Assembly: GCA_031292145.1 (NCBI GenBank)
Contig: JARLHR010000262.1
Span: 1-34,407 of the forward strand
Length of the DNA stretch: 34,407 bases
Direction of reading: 5' to 3'
From: Clostridium sp.
GTDB lineage: Bacteria > Bacillota > Clostridia > Clostridiales > Clostridiaceae
Part shown: piece by piece, positions 7,714 through 16,611 of the stretch
Numbering within the stretch: position 1 is the first letter of the stretch
Layout of the letters: every line of letters begins with the position of its first letter
Translations under genes and position numbers: made by a program
The notes under the pieces: generated by a model
What the model saw: the letters and a program-made list of their open reading frames with translations, nothing else
Database searches by the model: none
Told to the model about the DNA's origin: nothing

Positions 7714-10700
7714 ATGCCTCAAGCAGGAAGTGGTATAGCTTCAAAAACCGATGCATCAATAGGTTTATTAACCAATGTACCAAAAGCAATATTGGATCAA
7801 ATTGGATATAAATACAGTTTACAAGAAACTCAGGATAATATGCTGGAGCTTATAATTTTATATAGAGATACGCCAGAACAGACACGTGCATTTATTGAAG
7901 GCTTGGGTGGTAAATTTCAAGATTTAGGATTTAATTTTGCAGTAATTAATATACCTCGAGATAAGCTAGAACAATTATCATTAAGTAACACTATTCAATA
8001 TATAGAATTACCCAAAAACTTATATGAGCAGGATGAAGAGAGCAACAGAGCATCATGTGTACTTCAAGTAAATTCTGATTATAGTGTTTTAGGTGATGGT
8101 GTATTAGTTGGATTTGTAGATTCAGGAATAGATTATACACATCCAGCATTTATGAATACTGCTGGAACAACGAGGATAGAGTACATCTATGACTTAAGTA
8201 CAGGAGGAAATGCTTACAATAAGGAAACTATAAATCAGGCAATAAAATCACCAAATCCATATTCAATAGTTCCATCTATCGATAATACAGGCCATGGAAC
8301 CCATGTATCAGGAATAGCGTGTGGTGGAGGAAATATAAATCAAATGTATAAAGGAGTAGCTCCTAATGCATCAATAGCTATGGTTAAAGCTGCAAGAGGT
8401 ACTGCAATTTTAAGTTCACAAATAATGCAGGGAATCAGGTTCCTTTTGGATAAAAGCAAAGAATTAAATATGCCTTTGGTTATTAGCCTTAGCTTAAGTA
8501 CGAATGATGGGTCACATGATGGAAGCAGTTTGCTTGAGCAATATATTCGAACTGTATCAAATTTAGAGAGGGTATCTATTGCTATTGCTGGAGGAAATGA
8601 TGGAGATGCAGGGCATCATGTTGGAGGTGAATTAACTAAAACTCAAAGACAGACCTTTAACATAGGAAGCGATGAAAAGTCATTAGTTATGAATTTGTAT
8701 AAAACAATTCTACCTAATATATCAATAAGCATAATAAATCCAACGGGGCAAAGTAGTGGTATCATTACTATACAGGAAGGGTATATTCAAGGTACTATAG
8801 GACGTGATAGATATGATATATATGTAGCAGGACCTAAGCCATTTCAATTAAATAGTGAAATAAAAATTATTCTTTCTGCTAGAACAGGATATCTTGCAGA
8901 AGGAGTATGGACTTTAGAAATAAATGTTTTAAATGAATACTTAGGAACTTACTCAATATGGCTTCCAGTTCTGGAGGCACTTAATCCTAGCACAAAGTTC
9001 ATGGAACCAATTCAATTTAATACTCTAGGAATACCAGCAACTGTAGATAATATAATTGCAGTAGGAAGTTATAATTATAGAACAGGTAATCTTTCATCGT
9101 TCAGTGGACGAGGGGCTCAAAATCAAGGGAATTTAGTAAGGCCTGATTTAGTTGCACCAGGGGAGGATATAGCTGGGCCGGTTCCAGGTGGGGAATATGA
9201 CATTAAAACAGGGACATCAATGGCAACGCCACAGGTAGCAGGAATATGTGCACTAATGATGCAATGGGGAATAATTAAAGGCAATGATCCGTATTTATTT
9301 GGCCAAAGATTGAAATATTATTTAATAAAAGGGGCTAAAAGAAGACGTACAGATGTAACATATCCAAATCCTTTATGGGGGTATGGAGAAGTATGTGCAT
9401 TTGATAGTATGAGCTTATTAGAAGCAGACTTAAATGCTATTTTAACTAGAGGGGATATAAAAGAGGAGGATATACTAGTAACAAATATTAGGTCTGATAA
9501 ATATAATACTCTGAGAAAAAATATAAAGAGGAAAGATATGGAGAGCACAAGTAATGTAAACCCTATGGCCAATAAAGGTAGATTAAAGGTTCAGTGTTTT
9601 AGAGGTGATAATTATATTCCAATTGATGGAGCAAAGATAACTGTAAGTGGGACACAAGGTACTGAAAATATAAAGAGTATTCAATTAGTTACGGATTCAG
9701 TTGGATTAACAACGGAAATAGAGTTAACAGCACCACCATTAGCGTATTCCTTAAATAAGAATAGCAATCAGATACCTTATAGTTTATATGATATAACTAT
9801 TGATAGGAATGGATTTAAGCCAATAATAATAAGAGGGTGCCAGGTATTTCCAACTCAAGTTGCATATCAAATATGTAATTTAGAAATCAGCTTAGGAAGA
9901 GGTGATATGAGGCAGGAAGTTATAAATATACAGCCTAATACACTAAATGGTAATTTTCCTCCTAAGATACCAGAAGAGGTTGATAAGCCATTGCCACCAC
10001 CAACCTCAGGAGTTGTATTGCCACAACCTATAGTTCCAGAATATATTATTGTTCATCAAGGAGGCCCTAATGATCCATCAGCACCAAATTATAAAGTACC
10101 ATTTAAAGACTACATTAAAAATGTTGCTTCATGCGAAATATATTCAACTTGGAATAATTCAGCATTAAGAGCAAATATTTTTTGCATTGTATCTTTTACA
10201 TTGAATAGAATTTTTACTGAATGGTATAGAGGTAAAGGAAAGAATTTCGATATTACAAGTTCTACAGCTTTTGACCAAGCGTTTAATTATGGTAGAAATA
10301 TCTATGATAGCATAAGCCAAGTCGTGGATGAAATTTTCTCTACTTATGTAAGAAGAAATGGTAAGAAACAACCACTTTTTACACAATATTGTGATGGAAA
10401 GAGTGTTACTTGCCCTCAATGGTTAAGTCAATGGGGAACTCAAGAATTAGCACAACAAGGTATGGTACCATTTGATATATTAAGGCATTATTATGGAGAT
10501 GATATTGAATTAGTTACAGCTGAAAAAGTAGCAGGAAGTCCTCAATCATATCCGGGACATGCTTTATCAATTGGCTCATCTGGTCCAGAGGTAAGAACAA
10601 TCCAGGGTCAATTAAATAGAATATCAAGGAATTATCCATTAATTCCAAAGCAAGCTGAAGATGGACAGTATACTCAAAAAACAGCAGATGCAGTAAAAAT

Positions 10701-10905
10701 ATTTCAGCAAGTATTTACATTGCCACAAACAGGGATAGTTGATTATGCAACATGGTATAAGATATCAGATGTGTATGTTGGGATAACAAAGCTTGCAGAA
10801 CTCACTACTACTGAATCAAGTAGATCATGGGGAACAAATGAGTTTATACCACCAATTATACCTGGATTAGACAATAAGAGAGGAATACCTAAATTTTATT
10901 ATTAA
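7714..10905 (+). CDS. Csp-type subtilisin protease fused to SleC-type spore cortex hydrolase
   Basis: A 1063-residue protein. The ATG at 7714 follows AGGATGTGA (7700-7708); the earlier in-frame ATG at 7669 has no ribosome site. Residues 1-112 look like a Csp prodomain. Residues 125-575 are an S8 subtilase with the full triad: Asp136 (VDSGID), His194 (GHGTHVSG), Ser502 (GTSMATP), and oxyanion Asn295; the insert at about 310-440 matches the jelly-roll of Csp germination proteases. After a linker (575-620), residues 621-1030 follow SleC from end to end: beta-rich pro-region, a KPLPPP segment near 758, the catalytic region from PEYIIVH (776) with IKNVASCEIYSTW (Glu808 is the likely catalytic residue by the SpoIID-like fold), and a peptidoglycan-binding domain at 950-1020. 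In other clostridia Csp cleaves pro-SleC to start cortex breakdown; here both are one chain. No signal peptide is seen. Confidence 0.9.
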   Translation: MPQAGSGIASKTDASIGLLTNVPKAILDQIGYKYSLQETQDNMLELIILYRDTPEQTRAFIEGLGGKFQDLGFNFAVINIPRDKLEQLSLSNTIQYIELPKNLYEQDEESNRASCVLQVNSDYSVLGDGVLVGFVDSGIDYTHPAFMNTAGTTRIEYIYDLSTGGNAYNKETINQAIKSPNPYSIVPSIDNTGHGTHVSGIACGGGNINQMYKGVAPNASIAMVKAARGTAILSSQIMQGIRFLLDKSKELNMPLVISLSLSTNDGSHDGSSLLEQYIRTVSNLERVSIAIAGGNDGDAGHHVGGELTKTQRQTFNIGSDEKSLVMNLYKTILPNISISIINPTGQSSGIITIQEGYIQGTIGRDRYDIYVAGPKPFQLNSEIKIILSARTGYLAEGVWTLEINVLNEYLGTYSIWLPVLEALNPSTKFMEPIQFNTLGIPATVDNIIAVGSYNYRTGNLSSFSGRGAQNQGNLVRPDLVAPGEDIAGPVPGGEYDIKTGTSMATPQVAGICALMMQWGIIKGNDPYLFGQRLKYYLIKGAKRRRTDVTYPNPLWGYGEVCAFDSMSLLEADLNAILTRGDIKEEDILVTNIRSDKYNTLRKNIKRKDMESTSNVNPMANKGRLKVQCFRGDNYIPIDGAKITVSGTQGTENIKSIQLVTDSVGLTTEIELTAPPLAYSLNKNSNQIPYSLYDITIDRNGFKPIIIRGCQVFPTQVAYQICNLEISLGRGDMRQEVINIQPNTLNGNFPPKIPEEVDKPLPPPTSGVVLPQPIVPEYIIVHQGGPNDPSAPNYKVPFKDYIKNVASCEIYSTWNNSALRANIFCIVSFTLNRIFTEWYRGKGKNFDITSSTAFDQAFNYGRNIYDSISQVVDEIFSTYVRRNGKKQPLFTQYCDGKSVTCPQWLSQWGTQELAQQGMVPFDILRHYYGDDIELVTAEKVAGSPQSYPGHALSIGSSGPEVRTIQGQLNRISRNYPLIPKQAEDGQYTQKTADAVKIFQQVFTLPQTGIVDYATWYKISDVYVGITKLAELTTTESSRSWGTNEFIPPIIPGLDNKRGIPKFYY

Positions 10906-10935
10906 TTAAAATCGTATTTATAATGCTAGGTTTAC

Positions 10936-10992
10936 AAAAATAAAAGACATGTGTAGCTAAATTCTTAGTATAAAAGCATGCCTTTTATTTTT
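10936..10992. terminator. bidirectional terminator
   Basis: A 16-bp stem with one mismatch, AAAAATAAAAGACATG (10936-10951) against CATGCCTTTTATTTTT (10977-10992), with a 25-base loop. It lies between the convergent fusion gene and the radical SAM gene and has T-runs in both directions. Confidence 0.8.
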
Positions 10993-10997
10993 ATAAA

Positions 10998-12014
10998 TTA
11001 AAACTTATTTTTTACACCTTCCAAATTAAATTCAGGAATAAAATCGGAGATATTAGAACCTTTATCTTGAATAAATCCATTTTTTATTCCAAGGTCTAAA
11101 GCATAGTTAATTAAGCTATCATAATGTTTAGAGTTAAGGGGCTTATTTATTTCAGGATAATTACAAGCTTTAAACATAGGCACATATTGATTCATTAAAC
11201 TTATATAGACATTATCACCGTATTTATTATAAATATAGTCAACTACCTTTTTTGAATCAAAAAGAAGTCCAGGAAGCATTAAATGTCTTATAATGACTCC
11301 TTTTATTATAAGACCAGCTTCATTAAATATTGGTTTACCTACCTGTCTAACCATTTCATCTATTATTTCTGTTGCATTAGAATAATAGCCTGTAGCATTA
11401 GAATATTTAACTGCATATTTATCATTAAAGTACTTAAGATCTGGTAAGTAAACATCGATGTATCCATTGAGGGATTTTATTGTTTCAATGGAATCGTAAC
11501 TATTTGTATTATAAAGAATAGGTATAATTAAATTATGTTTTTTTGCAATTTTTAATGCCTCTATGATTTGAGGAACATAGTGTGTTGGAGTAACTAAATT
11601 AATATTATTTGCTCCCTTTTCTTGAAGCTCTAAAAATATTTCAGCAAGCCGCTCAATAGATATTTCTATTCCAATAACTGTAAGGTTGCAGTTTGAATTT
11701 TGAATTTCTGGACAATTTGAATCCTGCTCAGAAGAAAAGCCTTGTCTAGATACCTGGCTTATATTATAGTTTTGACAAAACACACAATTAAGATTGCAAT
11801 GAGAAAAAAATACGGTACCTGAACCATTTTCCCGGGAAATAGGTGGCTCTTCCCAATAGTGTAAAGAGGCTTTAGCAAGCATAACTTTATTTGAAGCTTT
11901 GCAAAATCCAAGTTCATTATTATTTCTATTAACTTTACAGTTTCTATTGCAGAGTTTACATTCATTAAGCAGATTTAAGCTATTGTTTTCTATTTTATTA
12001 ATTGAATTGTTCAT
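10998..12014 (-). CDS. PflX-like radical SAM protein (COG1313 type)
   Basis: A 338-residue protein related to pyruvate formate-lyase activating enzymes. The radical SAM cluster motif is CNLNCVFC (Cys73, Cys77, Cys80). The N-terminal cysteines 19, 22, 26 and 38 (ECKLCNRNCKVNR, then GFC) match the extra metal site typical of the PflX group. The later segments LVTPTHYVPQIIEAL, PILYNTNSYDS and DVYLPDLKY are family landmarks. Residues 85-112 form a low-complexity insert rich in Ser, Asn and Cys. AAGGAG lies about 11 bases before the ATG. The substrate of this family is not settled, and no glycyl-radical enzyme lies beside it. Confidence 0.88.
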   Translation of the reverse strand: MNNSINKIENNSLNLLNECKLCNRNCKVNRNNNELGFCKASNKVMLAKASLHYWEEPPISRENGSGTVFFSHCNLNCVFCQNYNISQVSRQGFSSEQDSNCPEIQNSNCNLTVIGIEISIERLAEIFLELQEKGANNINLVTPTHYVPQIIEALKIAKKHNLIIPILYNTNSYDSIETIKSLNGYIDVYLPDLKYFNDKYAVKYSNATGYYSNATEIIDEMVRQVGKPIFNEAGLIIKGVIIRHLMLPGLLFDSKKVVDYIYNKYGDNVYISLMNQYVPMFKACNYPEINKPLNSKHYDSLINYALDLGIKNGFIQDKGSNISDFIPEFNLEGVKNKF

Positions 12015-12140
12015 ATATTTCTTAACTCCTTTATATACATTGCATGCTATATCAAGGCATTTTGTTTGTTCTAGACATAATTTTACCTAAAACAAATTAT
12101 AGCACATACAATATGAAAAGTTGTAATTCATATAATAAAT

Positions 12141-12181
12141 AAAAGATTCATAGTTCTATAAAAATGAACTATGAATCTTTT
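12141..12181. terminator. perfect 16-bp hairpin terminator
   Basis: AAAAGATTCATAGTTC (12141-12156) pairs perfectly with 12166-12181 around a 9-base loop. On the minus strand it is followed by TTTTATTTATT, which makes it the likely terminator of the YkvI-like gene. Confidence 0.85.
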
Positions 12182-12194
12182 GTGGAAATTGAAG

Positions 12195-12250
12195 ACTAAA
12201 TAGATTAAGAGGAGTTAAGGACTTTTGCTTGAAATCCTAATCTATTTAGT
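12195..12250. terminator. second long hairpin 3' of the YkvI-like gene
   Basis: ACTAAATAGATTA (12195-12207) pairs perfectly with TAATCTATTTAGT (12238-12250), with a possible inner AGGA/TCCT pairing. It starts 7 bases after the stop of the minus-strand transporter and has no good T-run, so it may be a 3'-end stabiliser ahead of the true terminator at 12141-12181. Confidence 0.6.
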
Positions 12251-12256
12251 TATGTC

Positions 12257-13318
12257 TTATTTATTGCAATTACAGTTATGTCTAAAATAAAATAATATAC
12301 ATTGAAATATAAAAATTAAGCTTAAAACTCCAAACATAGGATATAACTTAGTTATAAGATTTCCAAATCCAAATTGGGAAATTATAAGAGCAAAAATTAT
12401 AACTATAAATATAGCTTTTTTAAACTGAATATTAAATGTTTTATTTAAAGTTTTGCTTATGGAATATATATCTGATACCTCGGTGGAAAACATTTCTAAC
12501 CAAATAATAACTAGTAATAAAGCTTGAATAAGATTACCAAACCTATTTGCAACAAAAAGTAAGGGGATTTCGTATTTATATATATAAGGTTGATTCACAG
12601 TTAGCAATAAATTTATCATTAGGCAAAGTATAGTAAGTCCAATTGAGCCCATAATTACGCCAATAATCATGGTTTTAGTCTTTTTCATTTGATTGCTAAG
12701 TGGAACTAAAACTCCCGAAGCTGAAAGTGTATTATATCCTGCATATAATATCGTTGAAATAATAATTCCAGATTTTTTAGGTGGAAAACTGGAGATATTC
12801 TTAAATGAAATTGTATCTTTGCAAAATGCAAAATATAAAATTGTAATCAAAGTAAGAGTAAAGATTAATGCTGGAACAATAAAGGAATTAACTTCAATTA
12901 AGCCTTCTGTATCTCTAAGTAAAAAAAAGATGGCAATTAAAATCATAATTAATGAACCTACTATTTTAGGTATTCCAAAAAACTGATGAATTAAAGATCC
13001 ACTTCCAGCAAGAATTATAGAAGCACTGGAAATAAGAAAAAGGGTAGTTATTAGGCCCGTTAATTTGCCAAATATATTAGGACTTATTAGGTTCATCACA
13101 TCACTATAGGAATTAAGATTGTAATCAATACTTATTTTAGAAATTATACAGCTCATTAAAATATAGAAAATGCCACATACAATAATGCCTAAAAAACTTT
13201 CTATCCCATATTGAGTAAAAAATTCTGTAATTTCTTGTCCAGAAGCAAGTCCAGCACCAACGATTGTACCGATAAATACTGTGGCAACTTGAAAGACTTT
13301 GATTAATTCCTTTTTCAA
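12257..13318 (-). CDS. YkvI-like integral membrane transporter (LeuT/APC-type fold)
   Basis: A 353-residue protein with about ten hydrophobic segments. The first one, VATVFIGTIVGAGLASGQEI, is the hallmark of the YkvI family (COG3949): an unwound first helix with GAGLASGQE, as in sodium-coupled amino-acid transporters of the LeuT superfamily. The substrate is not known. The frame starts with TTG at 13316-13318, eight bases after AGGGGGAT; no better ATG is nearby, so I accept TTG. The tail ends in a His/Cys/Asn-rich stretch (RHNCNCNK). It is divergent from the radical SAM gene at 13459 across 140 bases. Confidence 0.88.
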   Translation of the reverse strand: MKKELIKVFQVATVFIGTIVGAGLASGQEITEFFTQYGIESFLGIIVCGIFYILMSCIISKISIDYNLNSYSDVMNLISPNIFGKLTGLITTLFLISSASIILAGSGSLIHQFFGIPKIVGSLIMILIAIFFLLRDTEGLIEVNSFIVPALIFTLTLITILYFAFCKDTISFKNISSFPPKKSGIIISTILYAGYNTLSASGVLVPLSNQMKKTKTMIIGVIMGSIGLTILCLMINLLLTVNQPYIYKYEIPLLFVANRFGNLIQALLLVIIWLEMFSTEVSDIYSISKTLNKTFNIQFKKAIFIVIIFALIISQFGFGNLITKLYPMFGVLSLIFIFQCILFYFRHNCNCNK

Positions 13319-13458
13319 TATTTATCCCCCTAAAGAATTATTACTTGTACTAATATATAAGGTTTACTTTTAATTTATTCTTTAAATGTTACAATATTAA
13401 AGAAATGTTTTTTTATTAATAGTAATATAAGAATAGTTAATACAGATAGGGAGGATGT

Positions 13459-14388
13459 ATGAATAATTTTTGGAATGGTAAGAGATATCATAGTTTGAAT
13501 TACTTCTTAAGAGGTAAGTTTGGAGAGAAAGTATTTAAAATATCTTTAGACGGAGGTTTTTCTTGTCCAAATAGGGATGGAAAGATAAGTAGTGGAGGTT
13601 GCCTTTTTTGTAGTGAAAGAGGTTCAGGAGATTTTGCTGGTAATCGAGAAGTATCTATTACGAAGCAGTTTAATTATATAAAAGAAATGATGGCACAGAA
13701 GTGGAAAAACGGAAAATATATTGCTTATTTTCAAGCTTATACAAATACATATGCGCCTATTGCAGAATTAAGAAAAAAATATGAAGAAGCTTTAAATCAA
13801 GAAGATGTTGTAGCTATTGCTATAGCTACAAGACCAGATTGCTTAGATGATGATGTATTAGATTTATTAGAAGAGATAAATAATAAAGTTTATCTATGGA
13901 TAGAACTTGGACTTCAAACCTGTAATGATGAAACTGCTAAGATAATAAATAGAGGATATAAATTAGAAGTTTTTGAAAATTCAATGAGAAAATTAAAGGA
14001 AAGAAATATAGATGTAGTAGTCCATGATATATTAGGATTACCAGGTGAGACAAAGGAAGATATGTTAAAAACAATAGAGTATATTGCTCATTCAGGTGCT
14101 AAGGGAATTAAATTACACTTGTTGCATTTAATAAAGCATACTCCTATGGTTAAATTATACGAAGCGGGGAAACTTGAATTTTTATCACAAGAAGATTATA
14201 TTGAACTAATTACAAGGGGCATAACCCTTCTTCCTAAAGATATGGTGGTTCATAGGCTGACTGGGGATGCCCCAAGAGATCTTTTGATTGGACCTATGTG
14301 GAGCTTAAAAAAATGGGAAGTTTTAAATTCAATAGATAAAGCATTGGAAGAAAATGATTTATGGCAAGGAAAAAACTATACACCTTAG
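13459..14388 (+). CDS. TIGR01212 family radical SAM protein (YhcC/YtqA type)
   Basis: A 309-residue protein. The start NGKRYHSLNYFLRGKFGEKV and the cluster motif CPNRDGKISSGGCLFC (Cys36, Cys48, Cys51, an unusual CX11CX2C spacing) identify the TIGR01212 family, found in many bacteria as YhcC (E. coli) or YtqA (B. subtilis). Later landmarks are QAYTNTYAP, ATRPDCL, WIELGLQT and HDILGLPGET. The exact reaction is not established as far as I know. AGGGAGG ends four bases before the ATG. Mini-hairpin repeats follow the stop directly. Confidence 0.92.
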   Translation: MNNFWNGKRYHSLNYFLRGKFGEKVFKISLDGGFSCPNRDGKISSGGCLFCSERGSGDFAGNREVSITKQFNYIKEMMAQKWKNGKYIAYFQAYTNTYAPIAELRKKYEEALNQEDVVAIAIATRPDCLDDDVLDLLEEINNKVYLWIELGLQTCNDETAKIINRGYKLEVFENSMRKLKERNIDVVVHDILGLPGETKEDMLKTIEYIAHSGAKGIKLHLLHLIKHTPMVKLYEAGKLEFLSQEDYIELITRGITLLPKDMVVHRLTGDAPRDLLIGPMWSLKKWEVLNSIDKALEENDLWQGKNYTP

Positions 14389-14394
14389 AAAAAA

Positions 14395-14497
14395 GCAGCT
14401 ATGCTGCATATAAGAACTTAAAGAAAAAAGCAGCTATGCACCTATAAAAAGAGTGGCTTTGCCACAATACGGAACTTTTCTGCATATAAGAACTTAG
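14395..14497 (+). repeat. cluster of three mini-hairpin repeat units
   Basis: Unit 1 has a perfect stem GCAGC-tat-GCTGC (14395-14407) followed by ATATAAGAACTTA. Unit 2 has GCAGCTATGC (14430-14439), with the right arm lost. Unit 3 has the perfect stem GTGGC-ttt-GCCAC (14453-14465) followed by AATACGGAACTTTTCTGC and ATATAAGAACTTA. GCATATAAGAACTTA occurs at 14406 and 14482, and GCATATAAGAAC at 5823. The stem sequence varies while the tails are conserved. Confidence 0.75.
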
Positions 14498-14519
14498 ATT
14501 AGAAAAGGTGGGATTAGTA

Positions 14520-15234
14520 ATGAAAATAGATATTATAATATCAGCTGACGACATATATAGAAAGCAAAATTAAAGATAAGATAGTAGTTGTAATTGATAT
14601 GTTTAGAGCAACTTCTGTAATAGTTACTGCATTAAGCAATGGATGCAAGGAGGTTATTCCTTATTTAACAATTGAAGAAGTATTAGAAGAAGCTAGGAAA
14701 CTTGAGCGGGAAAATTACATATTAGGAGGAGAACGAAGAGCAGTTAAAATAGAAGGATTTGATTTATCAAATTCTCCATTAGAATATACAAAAGACATCG
14801 TAAAAAATAAAACAGTTTTAATTACTACAACAAATGGAACTAGAACACTTACAAAATCAGTTTCTGCCAAAAGAATACTTATAGGAGCTATGATAAATGC
14901 AAGAGCAATAGCACAGAAATTAATGGAGATAAATGAGGACATAGTTATTATAAATGCAGGAACAAATGGTAACTTTTCCATGGATGATTATATTTGCAGC
15001 GGATATATAATTAATGAAATGTTAAGTTATGATGAGAATCTAGAACTTACGGATATAGCTAGGACGGCTAATATCATATATGAAGCAAATCAAGGCATTA
15101 TGAGCTATGTAAGGCAAGCAACACATTATTCAGTTATGAAATCTTTAAAATTAGATGAGGATATTAAATATTGCACAAAAAAGAGTGTTATAGATATAGT
15201 ACCAGAGTATAAAGATAAGAAGATAACTTGCTAG
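14520..15234 (+). pseudogene. comB: 2-phosphosulfolactate phosphatase, frameshifted
   Basis: The ATG at 14520, with AAAGGTGG upstream, reads MKIDIIISADDIYRKQN and then stops at TAA. The rest of ComB continues in another frame (SKIKDKIVVVIDMFRATSVI onward) to 15234. The two parts join if one AT is added to the ATATAT tract near 14551-14557: the protein would then run through IYIESKIKDK and have the usual length of about 236 residues. The open piece from ATG 14599 alone lacks the conserved Asp of VVVIDMFRAT, which I expect to be needed for Mg binding. ComB removes phosphate from 2-phosphosulfolactate; its role in clostridia is unclear. It may be a real pseudogene, a slippage switch, or a sequencing error. 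Confidence 0.82.
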
Positions 15235-15363
15235 AAAGTATAAATTCTTGATGATCAATCTAAGCGCAAGAGATGAAAGAGTTGTATAGGAAGATAAAAA
15301 AAGGCTTTAAGGAGTTTATAGTAGTATAGTAAAACATTAATAAGGAAAAAACTCATTAGCATA

Positions 15364-15423
15364 AAAAACAAGAACGAAGGAGGCCCTGTAAAACAAGATT
15401 CTCCTTGATTCGTTCTTGTTTTT
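15364..15423. terminator. bidirectional terminator between comB and MerR-like gene
   Basis: AAAAACAAGAACGAA (15364-15378) pairs perfectly with TTCGTTCTTGTTTTT (15409-15423), extended inside by AGGAG/CTCCT. The A/T ends give a T-run on both strands, fitting the convergent arrangement. Confidence 0.87.
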
Positions 15424-15429
15424 AATTAG

Positions 15430-16251
15430 TTATCTCCAATGAATAGCTGTAAACAACTTTTCCATAAAACCAGATTTTTCACTCTGTGCTTCTATTTCCT
15501 TTTGAAGATAATAAGCTTGTTCAATTACATCTTTAAATCTTTTAATTTCGGTTATCAAATTGTTGTCTCGAGATATAGATGTTTGATTAAATTCATTAAG
15601 CTGCGATTTTATGTTGCTTTCTAATGAATTTTTTTCAGAAGTTAGAATACCTATTTTTGAGGAAAGTTCATTGTATAAATCTCTATTTGTCTTATATTCC
15701 ACATCAAATTTATAATCAATATATCCCTTGAGTTCAGCTAGGATATCACTTCTAAGTAGCTCAAGGCTTTTATTTTGCTCTTGAACTATTACTTCTGCAA
15801 TTTTTTGAATAGATAATTGATTATTTTCATTAATTTTATCAGTTAAATATTCTTTTAAATTCTCAATTTCTTTATTTTCTGACGCTATAATTGTAGATAT
15901 GATTTCCTTGATGGATAAAGAATTAGTTTCTTTAATTTCCATTAAATCTTCAATATTCAATGGTAATTCTTTGCAGTAGCTTTGAATTTCTTTGATAGTC
16001 ATTCCTTTATTTTTTAAATTAATTAAGAATTCAAGTTTATCTATGTCATTGCTTGTGTATCTTAATTCCTTGTCTGATATTTCTATTTTTAAAATATTAT
16101 CAAAAACGTTAGTATAATATAAGATATTCCTATCTTCTTCACCTAATAGGGCAGCTACTTGGCTAATTGAATAATATAATATATCTCCTCTTTTTTTATT
16201 TTTTATAGTGATTTCTTCATCGATATCTATTTGCTTATCTTTAGAATTCAT
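15430..16251 (-). CDS. MerR-type HTH protein with long coiled coil (RacA-like architecture)
   Basis: A 273-residue protein. Residues 26-93 form a MerR-like winged helix (YYSISQVAALLGEEDRNILY; then LRYTSNDIDKLEFLINLKNK). Residues about 105-265 are almost wholly helical with heptad-like Leu/Ile spacing, and there is no ligand-binding domain. A MerR head with a long coiled coil is the build of RacA, the B. subtilis chromosome-anchoring protein of sporulation; this is a likeness of architecture, not shown homology. AAGGGGGAT lies about 12 bases before the ATG. A c-di-GMP-I riboswitch and terminator lie about 290-450 bases upstream on the same strand. The divergent neighbour is a TubZ-like GTPase. 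Confidence 0.82.
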   Translation of the reverse strand: MNSKDKQIDIDEEITIKNKKRGDILYYSISQVAALLGEEDRNILYYTNVFDNILKIEISDKELRYTSNDIDKLEFLINLKNKGMTIKEIQSYCKELPLNIEDLMEIKETNSLSIKEIISTIIASENKEIENLKEYLTDKINENNQLSIQKIAEVIVQEQNKSLELLRSDILAELKGYIDYKFDVEYKTNRDLYNELSSKIGILTSEKNSLESNIKSQLNEFNQTSISRDNNLITEIKRFKDVIEQAYYLQKEIEAQSEKSGFMEKLFTAIHWR

Positions 16252-16543
16252 AGTGTTTTAAATCCCCCTTTGTAGATTCAACTTAATTAACCCATCGCAT
16301 TAGTTGAGTTATTGTAATAAAAACCCTGATAAAATTTAATCATCGCAATTATAATTTAATTAACAAATAAAAATACAATTTAAGAAGATTATTAATATTA
16401 TAGAATTCATTTATTATAATATTGAAATGTTCGGTTAAAAATTATCCATTTTTAATTGAAGAATACTTTGCACATTGTTTTATTACAATACTAATGTAGT
16501 TAAAAATCAACAAAACACTTTGATTTTCTAGAAAATAATTAAA
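16252..16543. other. AT-rich leader between riboswitch terminator and MerR-like gene
   Basis: This 292-base stretch would be the 5' leader of the MerR-like gene if transcription comes through the riboswitch. I see no ORF in it on the minus strand. A secondary promoter close to the gene cannot be ruled out; if present, it would uncouple the gene from the riboswitch. Confidence 0.45.
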
Positions 16544-16567
16544 GGTGACTATATAATAATAGTCACC
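16544..16567 (-). terminator. riboswitch expression-platform terminator
   Basis: GGTGACTAT (16544-16552) and ATAGTCACC (16559-16567) form a perfect 9-bp stem with a 6-base loop. Read on the minus strand it is followed by TTTAATTATTTT. ATTTTGG, which leads into its 5' arm, is complementary to CCAAAAT at the 3' end of the riboswitch (plus 16612-16618), with G-U pairs extending this to about 10 bp. Aptamer folding and antiterminator pairing thus compete, predicting shut-off by c-di-GMP. Confidence 0.75.
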
Positions 16568-16611
16568 AAAATATACCGAAAGTAAATAAATGTATAATTT
16601 GTTATAACTAC

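Noticed and set aside
14395-14497. CRISPR array
   Set aside because: The repeats are few, unequal in spacing and hairpin-based, and there are no cas genes.
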